From a virus: a stretch of 24,161 nt of DNA. Of this stretch, positions 7,044 through 12,792 are shown one piece after another. The stretch is taken from IMG/VR virus record IMGVR_UViG_3300042316_000377, positions 1-24,161 of that record; one strand, 5' to 3'. Position 1 is the stretch's first letter. Every line of letters starts with the position of its first letter. The position numbers were made by a program, and so were the translations under genes. The notes beneath the pieces are model-generated. The model searched no databases. It was not told the origin of the DNA and saw only the letters and a list, made by a program, of their open reading frames with translations.

Positions 7044-7567
7044 CAGCCGACCTCCATCCTTGTGCGGATTGCCTGCCGGGCGACCTGCGCCGCAGCGGTG
7101 ACCCGCGCGTAATCTGCATCCGAGACGCCCGGCCCGCGCCACGTGGCGACCCGGCCTCGATTGTCCACGTGGGCGAAATCCGGGTAGACCCCGACGCCGC
7201 CCGCCGGGATGACGCCCTGCCCCATCAGCCGCAGCGCGAGGATGCCCAGCTCGAGCGCCGACATGAACGCCGTGGCGAGGTCGGCCGCTGCGTCGTCGCC
7301 ACGCTCGCGCGGGTCGGCCCGGTCCTCGGGCGGTACGTGCCGGCTCGACTTCGCGGTCCTCGAGTGCGCGCGCTCGCCCGAGACGATGCGCACCGCGCCC
7401 CCGACCTCGTCGCGGATGCGCTGCACGGTGCCGGTGACGAGGCGCTGATACCGCGCCCGAGACCCGGCGCGCAGCCATCGGCGACCGTGGAGCCCGGGAC
7501 CGCTGCGACGGTCCATCAGTTCCCACGCCGCATAGTTCATGGACAAGCGTTCCGTCGCGTCGCTCAT
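7043..7567 (-). CDS. Endolysin, peptidase M15-like (D-Ala-D-Ala carboxypeptidase fold)
   Basis: This 174-aa protein matches the zinc peptidase M15 pattern of phage endolysins that cut peptidoglycan cross-links. It has 'IVSGERAHS' (61-69), 'SSRH' with His77, 'GDDAAADL' with Asp96, then 'GGVGVYPDFAHVDNRG' (123-138) with His133 and Asp135, and 'VATWRG'. The spacing between His77 and Asp96 is longer than the usual S-x-H-x6-D, because of a charged insert. There is no signal peptide, so release depends on a holin. The ATG at 7567 overlaps the stop of the second frame in the methyltransferase region as ATGA; an in-frame GTG at 7585 is the alternative start. Confidence 0.8.
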   Translation of the reverse strand: MSDATERLSMNYAAWELMDRRSGPGLHGRRWLRAGSRARYQRLVTGTVQRIRDEVGGAVRIVSGERAHSRTAKSSRHVPPEDRADPRERGDDAAADLATAFMSALELGILALRLMGQGVIPAGGVGVYPDFAHVDNRGRVATWRGPGVSDADYARVTAAAQVARQAIRTRMEVG

Positions 7568-8619
7568 GTGGGCATCGTACCACACGGCGATGCCGGAATC
7601 ACCCGCCCCGCGCCCGGGTCAGGAGTTGCCGCCACGCTTCCGCCGCGCAGGCAGGTACTTGCCCATTGCCGAGGCATCGCAGGCGGTCCACCCGAGAGGC
7701 ACCCCATGAGCCACTCGACCCACGTCGGGTTCAGCGGCCCACCAGCTACCGCATCCAGCGGGAGCGCGTTGCGCCTGTGTTGCGAAGGACTGCCGTTGTT
7801 GCTCGCGTTGTTCGCCGTCGGCGTAGGTAGCATCGACCGCGCCACCGCCGACGAGAGCCGCAGGTCGCCCTTCCCGCCCGCCTGATTCGGGCCGCCGTGA
7901 CTGCCGTCCGTTGCCAGCGGCGTGGGCCACATTGCCCGCCGCGCCATCGTGTCGAGACTCGGGGCGCCCGCCGTCCGATACGTCGACCCGTCGGGCCGGT
8001 GCCCGTTGTTGCGTGTGCCGTAGGGTGTCGAGGTCGGCGTCGGAAACTGCGCGGCCCATGTCGCGAGCCCGTCCCCGCTTTTGTCGGACAGCCCGGCCTT
8101 GTTGTAGTTGCCTTTGACCGTCGGCGTCGGGCAGTTGAGCCAATATCCAGATTCGCTGTCGCCTGTGCGGGGCGCCAACATCGGACGCTCCGAGCACGCC
8201 CCACTCTGCATCGTACCCGAGCGCGGCCAGGTCACCGAGCACGGTGCCGAGTCCTCGAGTAACGAGAGCTGGAGAGTTTTCCACGAAGACGTAGCGTGGT
8301 CGAACCTCGCCAATGATGCGGGCCATCTCTCGCCAGAGTCCCGAGCGCGCGCCGTCGATGCCGGCGCCGGAGCCTGCGACGCTGATGTCCTGACACGGGA
8401 AGCCGCCAGAGACGACATCCACGAGTCCAGCCCACGGTCTCCCGTCGAAGGTTGACACGTCATCCCACACGGGGAAGGGCTCAAGGCTCGCGTCGTCCTG
8501 TCGGGCCATGAGCACGGCGCGGGCGTATCGGTCGAGCTCAACGGCGCAGACGGTTCGCCATCCGAGCTCAAGGCCGCCGAGAATGCCGCCCCCAGCGCCC
8601 GCGAAAAGTGCCAGCTCAT
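7564..8619 (-). CDS. Second same-strand frame across the methyltransferase gene (methyltransferase-associated family)
   Basis: This 351-aa reading is in the +1 frame relative to the C5 methyltransferase and overlaps it for about 1 kb. It contains 'TSSWKTLQLSLLED', 'VTWPRSGTMQSG', four Pro-Thr-Pro repeats ('CPTPTVKGNYNKAG', 'FPTPTSTPYG', 'MWPTPLATDG', 'MLPTPTANNASNNG') and 'LNPTWVEWLMG'. From memory these are hallmarks of a phage protein family annotated as hypothetical or methyltransferase-related. The ATG at 8619 lies four bases inside the methyltransferase start. The stop forms an ATGA overlap with the endolysin ATG, the junction style of real genes here. Either it is translated, or it records a frame change in the ancestor. 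Function unknown. Confidence 0.5.
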   Translation of the reverse strand: MSWHFSRALGAAFSAALSSDGEPSAPLSSTDTPAPCSWPDRTTRALSPSPCGMTCQPSTGDRGLDSWMSSLAASRVRTSASQAPAPASTARARDSGERWPASLARFDHATSSWKTLQLSLLEDSAPCSVTWPRSGTMQSGACSERPMLAPRTGDSESGYWLNCPTPTVKGNYNKAGLSDKSGDGLATWAAQFPTPTSTPYGTRNNGHRPDGSTYRTAGAPSLDTMARRAMWPTPLATDGSHGGPNQAGGKGDLRLSSAVARSMLPTPTANNASNNGSPSQHRRNALPLDAVAGGPLNPTWVEWLMGCLSGGPPAMPRQWASTCLRGGSVAATPDPGAGRVIPASPCGTMPT

Positions 8620-8623
8620 TCAC
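7619..8623 (-). CDS. C5 cytosine DNA methyltransferase
   Basis: This 334-aa frame encodes an m5C methyltransferase that likely protects phage DNA from host restriction. It shows motif I 'LFAGAGGG' (6-13), motif IV 'SGGFPCQDIS' with catalytic Cys77, motif VI 'FVENSP' (113-118) and motif VIII 'RRQRIWILA' (144-152). A variable target-recognition region follows, with 'DADG'-type repeats, then 'WWAAEPDVGRVAHGVP'. The expected C-terminal motif X (a GNAVP-like string) is not intact; the tail reads 'LGWTACDASAMGKYLPARRKRGG' instead. The GTG at 8623 overlaps the upstream stop as GTGA. The stop at 7619 leaves a 51-nt gap to the endolysin, unlike neighbouring junctions. The degenerate tail leaves activity uncertain. 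Confidence 0.85.
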   Translation of the reverse strand: MNELALFAGAGGGILGGLELGWRTVCAVELDRYARAVLMARQDDASLEPFPVWDDVSTFDGRPWAGLVDVVSGGFPCQDISVAGSGAGIDGARSGLWREMARIIGEVRPRYVFVENSPALVTRGLGTVLGDLAALGYDAEWGVLGASDVGAPHRRQRIWILAQLPDADGQRQLQQGRAVRQKRGRARDMGRAVSDADLDTLRHTQQRAPARRVDVSDGGRPESRHDGAAGNVAHAAGNGRQSRRPESGGREGRPAALVGGGAVDATYADGEQREQQRQSFATQAQRAPAGCGSWWAAEPDVGRVAHGVPLGWTACDASAMGKYLPARRKRGGNS

Positions 8624-9312
8624 ACACCGCCCCGCGCCGTCTCTGCCCGCTCCACGCGCACCTGGTCGAGCGCGATGAGCCTCGCATCGCCCCGGTGCAC
8701 CGCGCGCCCGAGGTGGTCATCGACCGTGGACGGAGGCGCCTTGCCTGGCCCGCCGCGCATCAGCCACGCGTCACGGGCGGCACGCTCGCGGCAGAGCGTC
8801 AGGTGTCGCGCGACGTAATCCACCGGGTCGGCCGTGCGCTTGCGTAGATGCTTCGGCTCAGTCGATGAGGCGCTGTGCGCGACGCCGTCAGCCTCCGCGA
8901 GAGACGCCGCGATGGGCGCGTCTCGCCGCGAGTCGAGGAGCGCGGAGAGGGTCGCCTGCATCGTGCACTCGTCGTCGCGCAGGTTCGCCGCGGTCAACGC
9001 CAACCCCATCGCGTGTGTGACGTGCAGGTCAAGACGCCCGGCAGGCTCGTGCACTCGGCTGAACCGAGTCTGTGCCACATCCATGCTCCGCAGCAGCGTT
9101 ACGACTGAATGACGGTGCGCGCGAAGATGCGGAACGATATACCCGAGCGCACGCAGCGCCTCGGCGACCTCCTCGCGCACGACCTGCGCGCCGCTCCACA
9201 TGCGCACGCCGCGACGCCGCGACGCCGTCGACTCCTGCCGGTCGGCTATCCAGTCGCGCTGGAGCATCGTGGGTCGGTAGATGACCCGCACGTCGAGACC
9301 GTCGCCCCTCAT
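8620..9312 (-). CDS. Unknown 230-aa protein upstream of the methyltransferase
   Basis: I do not recognise this protein. It is basic and mostly helical, with 'LQRDWIADRQESTASRRRG' near the N-terminus and a helical centre 'VREEVAEALRALGYIVPHLRAH', then 'ATLSALLDSRRDAPIAASLAEADG' and a basic C-terminus. No nuclease, ATPase or zinc motif is evident. The ATG at 9312 overlaps the RecU-like stop as ATGA, and an upstream in-frame extension is rejected because it would lie inside that gene. Its stop overlaps the methyltransferase GTG. It may work with the adjacent nuclease or methyltransferase, which is inference from position. Confidence 0.6.
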   Translation of the reverse strand: MRGDGLDVRVIYRPTMLQRDWIADRQESTASRRRGVRMWSGAQVVREEVAEALRALGYIVPHLRAHRHSVVTLLRSMDVAQTRFSRVHEPAGRLDLHVTHAMGLALTAANLRDDECTMQATLSALLDSRRDAPIAASLAEADGVAHSASSTEPKHLRKRTADPVDYVARHLTLCRERAARDAWLMRGGPGKAPPSTVDDHLGRAVHRGDARLIALDQVRVERAETARGGV

Positions 9313-9869
9313 GCCACACCCCCCATCGACGGCACCCACGCCGCCCCGTCCATCATCCGCGCCCATGCGGCGCACTCGTCATGCCCCACGCTCGCGACGC
9401 CTCGGTCACGCAGCGCGTGCAGCGTCGACCACTCCCACAGCGACCCCCACGGCGACTGCCCCGGAGGCATCCACCACAGCGCCACGAGCGCGTGCGCGTC
9501 CATCGCGTCAGCCGCTGCGAGCGTCGACCACTGCGGCCCGTGCGGCGGTCGAGCGCCGAGCGCGGATGCGAAGTCCCACCGCTCGGTGACGCAGGTCTTG
9601 GCCTCGAGGTACACGGCCTCGGGCGGCCCGCCCCGCACGATGCTGCCCACGTAGTCGACGCTGGCCCGCGCAGCCCACGCCGCGGGAAACGTGGTGCGCC
9701 CCCGCGCGTCCTGCCGCGTCGGACCCATCACGAGCGCCTCGGTCGGCACCTGGACCATAAGCCCGGCCCGCGTGACGCGGAGGTGCGCGTGATACGCATC
9801 GAGCCGCGCCTGCCACGCGAGGCCGAGGGCGCGAGACGTGCGCCCGGTCGAGGACTTGGTCTCGGTCAT
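9309..9869 (-). CDS. RecU-like PD-(D/E)xK nuclease (Holliday junction resolvase candidate)
   Basis: This 186-aa protein has the core of a RecU/PD-(D/E)xK nuclease: Asp72 in 'SVDYVGSIV', then 'AVYLEAKTCV' with Glu89 and Lys91, and a following 'PHGPQWSTL' with Gln113 where RecU proteins carry a conserved Gln. Such enzymes cut four-way junctions or process recombination ends and would finish replication/recombination intermediates before packaging. It lies in the replication operon behind the DnaC-like loader. The ATG at 9869 overlaps the upstream stop as ATGA. A different PD-(D/E)xK subfamily remains possible; the nuclease fold is more certain than the substrate. Confidence 0.65.
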   Translation of the reverse strand: MTETKSSTGRTSRALGLAWQARLDAYHAHLRVTRAGLMVQVPTEALVMGPTRQDARGRTTFPAAWAARASVDYVGSIVRGGPPEAVYLEAKTCVTERWDFASALGARPPHGPQWSTLAAADAMDAHALVALWWMPPGQSPWGSLWEWSTLHALRDRGVASVGHDECAAWARMMDGAAWVPSMGGVA

Positions 9870-10120
9870 ACGTCCCTCCGCATCGCGTCGAGGTCTGCCT
9901 CTGCCTCGCGCAGCATCGACGCGCAGTGCGACTCCATCGCCCGCGCCACGCGGACCCGCATCGCGTCGACCCGTGCCAGACGCGCCGACTCATCGGCCTG
10001 TGCCTCCGCATCGCGGGCCTCCTGCGCCGACTCCGCGAGCGCACGCCGTGCCGCGCTCACCTCGCGACGCTGCCACTCGAGGGCGATACGCCGCAGCGCG
10101 CGCCCGAGGATGTCACCCAT
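9866..10120 (-). CDS. Small helical (coiled-coil) protein
   Basis: This 84-aa protein is almost entirely helical and charged, with heptad-like 'LALEWQRRE'-type patterns: 'SAARRALAESAQEARDAEAQ' and 'SMLREAEADLDAMRRDV'. It is probably a coiled-coil accessory protein; no function can be assigned. The ATG at 10120 is supported by a GGAGG upstream and overlaps the previous stop by 8 nt; an upstream in-frame reading lies inside the preceding gene. It ends in an ATGA overlap with the RecU-like nuclease. Confidence 0.55.
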   Translation of the reverse strand: MGDILGRALRRIALEWQRREVSAARRALAESAQEARDAEAQADESARLARVDAMRVRVARAMESHCASMLREAEADLDAMRRDV

Positions 10121-10451
10121 TGTTCGATTCCTCCTCAAGCGCAGCCTCGAGCGCCTCGACGTCCTCGCGCAGTTCCTCGAGCCTGCTTTCGGTGTCACGC
10201 ACATCCCGGCGCCACAACTCCAACAGGTCCGCCACCGCGTCGCGCCTCGCCAGACGCGGAGGGCGCACGCCGTGGCACGTCAGCCACCTGCGCCGGCCGT
10301 CTGCCGTCTCGCAGAGCGCTTCGTCGACGTCTCCGTCGTCCCCGCGCACGTCACACACCGTCATCGCCGTGAACCGAACTCCGGCATACCCCGTGTCCGG
10401 GTCGTACTCGGCCTGATAGACCACGTCGCGAGCCTTGATTGCCGTACTCAT
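10113..10451 (-). CDS. Unknown 112-aa protein with C-terminal coiled coil
   Basis: The N-terminal half is beta-rich ('VVYQAEYDPDTGYAGVRFTA', then 'RRRWLTCHGVRPPRL') and the C-terminal half is a clear coiled coil ('LEELREDVEALEAALEEESN'). I do not recognise a family. The ATG at 10451 has both an AGGAGG with good spacing and an ATGA overlap with the DnaC-like stop. The leader hairpin lies inside the end of the DnaC-like coding region, so this junction has two translation signals. It may be a replication accessory factor, by position only. Confidence 0.6.
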   Translation of the reverse strand: MSTAIKARDVVYQAEYDPDTGYAGVRFTAMTVCDVRGDDGDVDEALCETADGRRRWLTCHGVRPPRLARRDAVADLLELWRRDVRDTESRLEELREDVEALEAALEEESNNG

Positions 10452-11191
10452 ACTCGACCTCCTGCGCCCCCTCGGACGCGCCTGTCTGGACCCACCATCT
10501 CCGCTCGCCTCGTCGCCCCGCGCAACCTCGACCACAACCGGTCGCCGATGTGCTCCGCCAGCCCCGCGTCGTCGAGGTTGCTCGCGATGACCGTCGTCTT
10601 GCCGTCGTCGAGCCTGCCGCCGAGCACCTCGTCGAGCAGTTCCGCCGCGTACTCCGTCACCCGCTCGCGCCCGATGTCGTCGAGCACGACCACGTCGGGC
10701 GTCAGCACCCGCGCCCGCATACCGTGTTGGTCGACTTCGCGCCCGATGGCGTCTCGGTACCGCCGCACCCACTCCGACCAGAGCACATATCTCGCCGACA
10801 CTCGACGGTCGCAGAGCGCGCGGACCAGAGCGCATGACCGATGCGTCTTGCCGGTGCCGGTCGGGCCGACGAGGCGCAGGCCCATCGACCTCGAGGTCCA
10901 CGCCTCGACCCACGCCGCAGCAGGGCCGCCCGGGTCGAGCGTCGCAGCGCGGTACGTCCACGGGATGCGGGCCAGCGTGAGACGTCGAGCGCGGGCCACA
11001 ATCCCCGCGCACGGGCACCGCACACCGTCGACGGCCTCGACCCCGGCGCAGACGCCGCAGCGCGGCGCATCCCACGCGCACGCTCCGTCACGCTCGACCT
11101 GCACGACGTCGGACCAGGCCAGCGGAGGGCGCGGTGTGTCGTCGCCACCGCCCCCGCCGAAGTCGCCGAGCAGGTCAGCAAGTGAATCCAT
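10448..11191 (-). CDS. DnaC/IstB-like AAA+ ATPase, helicase loader
   Basis: This 247-aa protein resembles DnaC-type loaders that place a replicative helicase at an origin. It has an acidic Gly-rich N-terminus 'MDSLADLLGDFGGGGGDD', a cysteine cluster (Cys38, 45, 48, 59 and 61) that may bind zinc, Walker A GPTGTGKT at 109-116, Walker B VVVLDD at 167-172, sensor-1-like 'TVIASN' near 200-205 and arginines in 'GDRLWSRLRG' suited to an arginine finger. No DnaB-type helicase is seen in the window, so it may load the host helicase. The ATG at 11191 is preferred over an in-frame GTG at 11320 because of AGGAGG and the leader hairpin. It follows the initiator-like gene, the usual order. Confidence 0.85.
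   Translation of the reverse strand: MDSLADLLGDFGGGGGDDTPRPPLAWSDVVQVERDGACAWDAPRCGVCAGVEAVDGVRCPCAGIVARARRLTLARIPWTYRAATLDPGGPAAAWVEAWTSRSMGLRLVGPTGTGKTHRSCALVRALCDRRVSARYVLWSEWVRRYRDAIGREVDQHGMRARVLTPDVVVLDDIGRERVTEYAAELLDEVLGGRLDDGKTTVIASNLDDAGLAEHIGDRLWSRLRGATRRAEMVGPDRRVRGGAGGRV
10464..10479 (-). promoter_or_regulatory. SD-adjacent GAGG-loop hairpin, copy 3 (with G-U pair)
   Basis: The transcribed strand reads GCGTCC-GAGG-GGGCGC, a 6-bp stem with one U-G wobble, followed by AGGAGG and the ATG at 10451. The wobble pairs only in RNA from the minus strand, which supports an RNA structure rather than a DNA palindrome. It is embedded in the 3' end of the DnaC-like gene. Confidence 0.7.
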
Positions 11192-11348
11192 GTCGACCTC
11201 CTGCGCTCCCTCGAGCGCGCAAAAGTGCCCCGGTATCGCCACCGCCGGGGCGTCGGTGTAGGGACCGACCGACCACCGCGTTAGCGGGAGGAGCGGCCTG
11301 CCGGCTGCGCTGCGTAGCACCTCGCGACCCCTCGGTCGCTGTGCTCAT
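11175..11348 (-). CDS. Possible small basic protein (57 aa), weakly supported
   Basis: A 57-codon frame begins 'MSTATEGSRGATQRSRQAAPP' and ends 'GGRHGFTC'. Its ATG at 11348 overlaps the upstream stop as ATGA, the style of real junctions here, and it would fill the otherwise empty 11192-11344 gap. Against it, the composition is low in hydrophobic residues, there is no family signature, and it reads through the hairpin and Shine-Dalgarno of the DnaC-like gene. If it is not translated, this stretch is a 153-nt leader. Confidence 0.3.
   Translation of the reverse strand: MSTATEGSRGATQRSRQAAPPANAVVGRSLHRRPGGGDTGALLRARGSAGGRHGFTC
11203..11218 (-). promoter_or_regulatory. SD-adjacent GAGG-loop hairpin, copy 4
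   Basis: The transcribed strand reads GCGCTC-GAGG-GAGCGC, a perfect 6-bp stem, followed directly by AGGAGG and the DnaC-like ATG at 11191. The same stem is found again at 23716-23731 in front of an unrelated gene. Confidence 0.75.
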
Positions 11349-11584
11349 GTCGCACGCCCCGGTGCGGCTGTCAACCGTCCGCACGCCCTGCGAATCGCGT
11401 CGAGCCGCTCGCCCTCGGTCAGATTCCGCCCCGCGATGAGGTCGAGCAGCGCGTCACGAGCTCGCCGCCGAGCACACCCCTCGTCGCGGTCGCGAGTCGG
11501 GCGGTTCGTGAGGATTGCGCGCGAATCAGGCGCCACGAGAATTGAGAGCAGCGCGTCGAGATGTCCCGGGTCAATGCTTACCAT
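11345..11584 (-). CDS. Small helical protein following the initiator gene
   Basis: This 79-aa protein ('MVSIDPGHLDALLSILVAPDSR') is helical and basic, with 'DALLDLIAGRNLTEGERLDAIRRACGRL' forming a likely helical hairpin. I do not recognise it. The ATG at 11584 overlaps the initiator stop by 7 nt. Its position between initiator-like and DnaC-like genes suggests a replication accessory, but that is inference. Confidence 0.5.
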   Translation of the reverse strand: MVSIDPGHLDALLSILVAPDSRAILTNRPTRDRDEGCARRRARDALLDLIAGRNLTEGERLDAIRRACGRLTAAPGRAT

Positions 11585-12456
11585 CTCTCACCCTCCTCTG
11601 CCGATTCCTGCACGGTCGCCCACGCGGCATTGACGGACTTGCGCCCTGCCGGGCCTTGGCGCCCCCCAGAAGGCGCGCGGACGGGTCGGGTGCTGTCGTG
11701 TATGCCCTCGGCCACGATGCGGCCTAGGAGAGCCAGCGACGGCCCGCTGCCGCCTGCGACCTCTGCCGCCCGCTGGATGCAGGCGAGGACGTGCGGCGCT
11801 CCCTTGGCCTCGACGTGGCGCTGGATGGCGTCCGCGTCGAGCGCCCCGACCATCATCGGTGCCGAGCCTCGTGCACTGCGCAGCGCCAGACGCCACGCCT
11901 CGAGGCAGCCCGAGAGCCCTTCCGGTGCTGGAGCCGTCGCCGCCGCTGCCTCGTGCGCGCGCCCCTGCGTGCGCGTGGGAGCTGCGTCAGCAGCGACCTG
12001 TATGTCCTGTCCTGTGTGTACTGTATGTCCTGTACTGTAGGCGTGACCGTCACGCGACGTCACGTGACGTAACGTTACGTCACCGTTACTCGCCGTTATG
12101 TCACGTGACGTCGCGTGACCGTCCGTTACGTCACCGTTACGCCGTGACGCTCGGTGACGCCGCTGCCTCTCGGCGCCGGTGTTGTCCCGCTGGTACTCGT
12201 CCCAGCCCGCCACGAGGTACGCGTCGCCATCGACGATGAGCAGGCCGACCTCGAGCAGATGGTCGAGCGCCGCCTGCCACGCCTCCGGCGACGGTCCCCA
12301 CAGGTAGGCCATAATTCGCGCGGTGCACTCCCGCATCTTGACTCGCCCGTCGCCGGCCTTCGCTCGAGCGACGACAGCAGGCCACGCCCACGCGTGACCG
12401 GACGCGCAGAGACGCCCGTCCATCGGTACATCGCAGTCTATGCGGACCCAGCTCAC
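11578..12456 (-). CDS. Replication initiator / replisome-organiser-like protein
   Basis: This 292-aa protein has a winged-helix-like N-terminal domain (about 1-100): 'VSWVRIDCDVPMDGRL', then 'WQAALDHLLEVGLLIVDGDAYLVAGWDEYQ', the pattern of phage replisome-organiser N-termini. Residues 101-150 are a repetitive polar linker in which NGDVT recurs at 107 and 124 and 'TSRD' follows each time; this linker is encoded by the repeat field described below. The C-terminal third is helical ('CIQRAAEVAGG'). It should bind the origin and recruit the DnaC-like loader encoded downstream. The GTG at 12456 is chosen for the GTGA overlap; a longer in-frame start at 12501 lies inside the preceding gene. The family call is by pattern, not search. 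Confidence 0.6.
   Translation of the reverse strand: MSWVRIDCDVPMDGRLCASGHAWAWPAVVARAKAGDGRVKMRECTARIMAYLWGPSPEAWQAALDHLLEVGLLIVDGDAYLVAGWDEYQRDNTGAERQRRHRASRRNGDVTDGHATSRDITASNGDVTLRHVTSRDGHAYSTGHTVHTGQDIQVAADAAPTRTQGRAHEAAAATAPAPEGLSGCLEAWRLALRSARGSAPMMVGALDADAIQRHVEAKGAPHVLACIQRAAEVAGGSGPSLALLGRIVAEGIHDSTRPVRAPSGGRQGPAGRKSVNAAWATVQESAEEGERW
11998..12033. repeat. 13-bp direct repeat pair beside the iteron field
   Basis: CTGTATGTCCTGT occurs at 11998-12010 and again at 12021-12033, a 23-bp period, within the initiator coding region. The stretch is visibly less GC-rich than its surroundings and adjoins the palindrome cluster, so it could be part of the same origin. Confidence 0.45.
12041..12140. 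other. Candidate replication origin: palindromes and iterons inside the initiator gene
   Basis: A 17-bp repeat CGTTACGTCACCGTTAC occurs exactly at 12073-12089 and 12124-12140, a 51-bp period (17 codons). GTGACGTAACGTTACGTCAC at 12064-12083 is a perfect 20-bp palindrome. ACGTCACGTGACGT at 12057-12070 is a perfect 14-bp palindrome, and its core GTCACGTGAC recurs at 12100-12109. GCGTGAC and GTCACGC arms flank one base at 12041-12055. Origins with iterons inside the initiator gene are known from lambda O and related phages; assignment here is inference. Confidence 0.55.
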
Positions 12457-12656
12457 GGCGCGACCGTGCCAGGTGTCGAGGTCGGTGCAGCCTCGCGCCA
12501 CAGGCCGCGACGCTTAAGCCGCCGCCGTGCATCGGCCGACGAGGGCCGCGCGCCGCGTGCGACCCACCGCCACGCGGTCGAGAAATCCACACGCGCGATG
12601 TGCGCGAGGTCTGCGATGGTCATGTGGTCGCCGTGGAACCGTTCAAGGTCGAGCAT
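12453..12656 (-). CDS. Small helix-turn-helix DNA-binding protein (Cro-like)
   Basis: This 67-aa protein contains 'MTIADLAHIARVDFSTAWRWVARG', a helix-turn-helix with the recognition helix around 'FSTAWRWV', followed by a basic 'ADARRRLKRRGLW'. It is small enough to be a Cro-like regulator and would act as a transcription factor for this or neighbouring promoters. The ATG at 12656 is fixed by an AGGAGG nine bases upstream; longer in-frame readings extend into the control region. It is the first gene after the 136-nt control region and ends in a GTGA overlap with the initiator. Its target site is unknown; the TGCAA repeats upstream are candidates. Confidence 0.65.
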   Translation of the reverse strand: MLDLERFHGDHMTIADLAHIARVDFSTAWRWVARGARPSSADARRRLKRRGLWREAAPTSTPGTVAP

Positions 12657-12792
12657 CGTCTGCGCCCTCCTCAGCGCGTGATACACAGTGCGCACATTTT
12701 GTTTGCGGGCGCAAGTGTCGTGCGCGCGAATGACGCGCCACGACTTGCGGTGCAAGGTCGGATGCAAGTTGCAACGCAAGATGCAACCAGCG
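12657..12792 (-). promoter_or_regulatory. 136-nt control region with TGCAA tandem repeats
   Basis: No gene fits here. TGCAA occurs on the plus strand at 12751, 12763, 12770 and 12782, with spacings 12, 7 and 12, so that two 19-bp units each hold TGCAA-N7-TGCAA (13 of 19 positions alike). TTGCG and CGCAA arms flank two bases at 12703-12714. The layout suggests operators in front of the HTH/initiator operon. I could not identify convincing -35 and -10 boxes. Confidence 0.5.
12662..12677 (-). promoter_or_regulatory. Variant leader hairpin with the SD inside the loop
   Basis: The transcribed strand reads GCGCT-GAGGAG-GGCGC, a 5-bp stem with a terminal U-G pair whose loop contains the GAGGAG ribosome binding site. 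It differs from the other copies, where the Shine-Dalgarno follows the stem. Here pairing could hide or present the SD directly. Confidence 0.4.

Noticed and set aside
9381-11261. A 626-codon open frame on the plus strand.
   Set aside because: It lies antisense to well-supported minus-strand genes (RecU-like and DnaC-like). It is Arg/Ser/Pro-rich without domains and has no coupled junctions; it is a shadow frame of GC-rich DNA.
11192-11320. An N-terminal extension of the DnaC-like protein to the GTG at 11320.
   Set aside because: A strong AGGAGG and the leader hairpin support the ATG at 11191; the extension has no family resemblance.
12041-12140. A CRISPR array.
   Set aside because: The repeats are short, palindromic, few, and lie in frame within a coding gene, without spacer-like unique segments of equal length.
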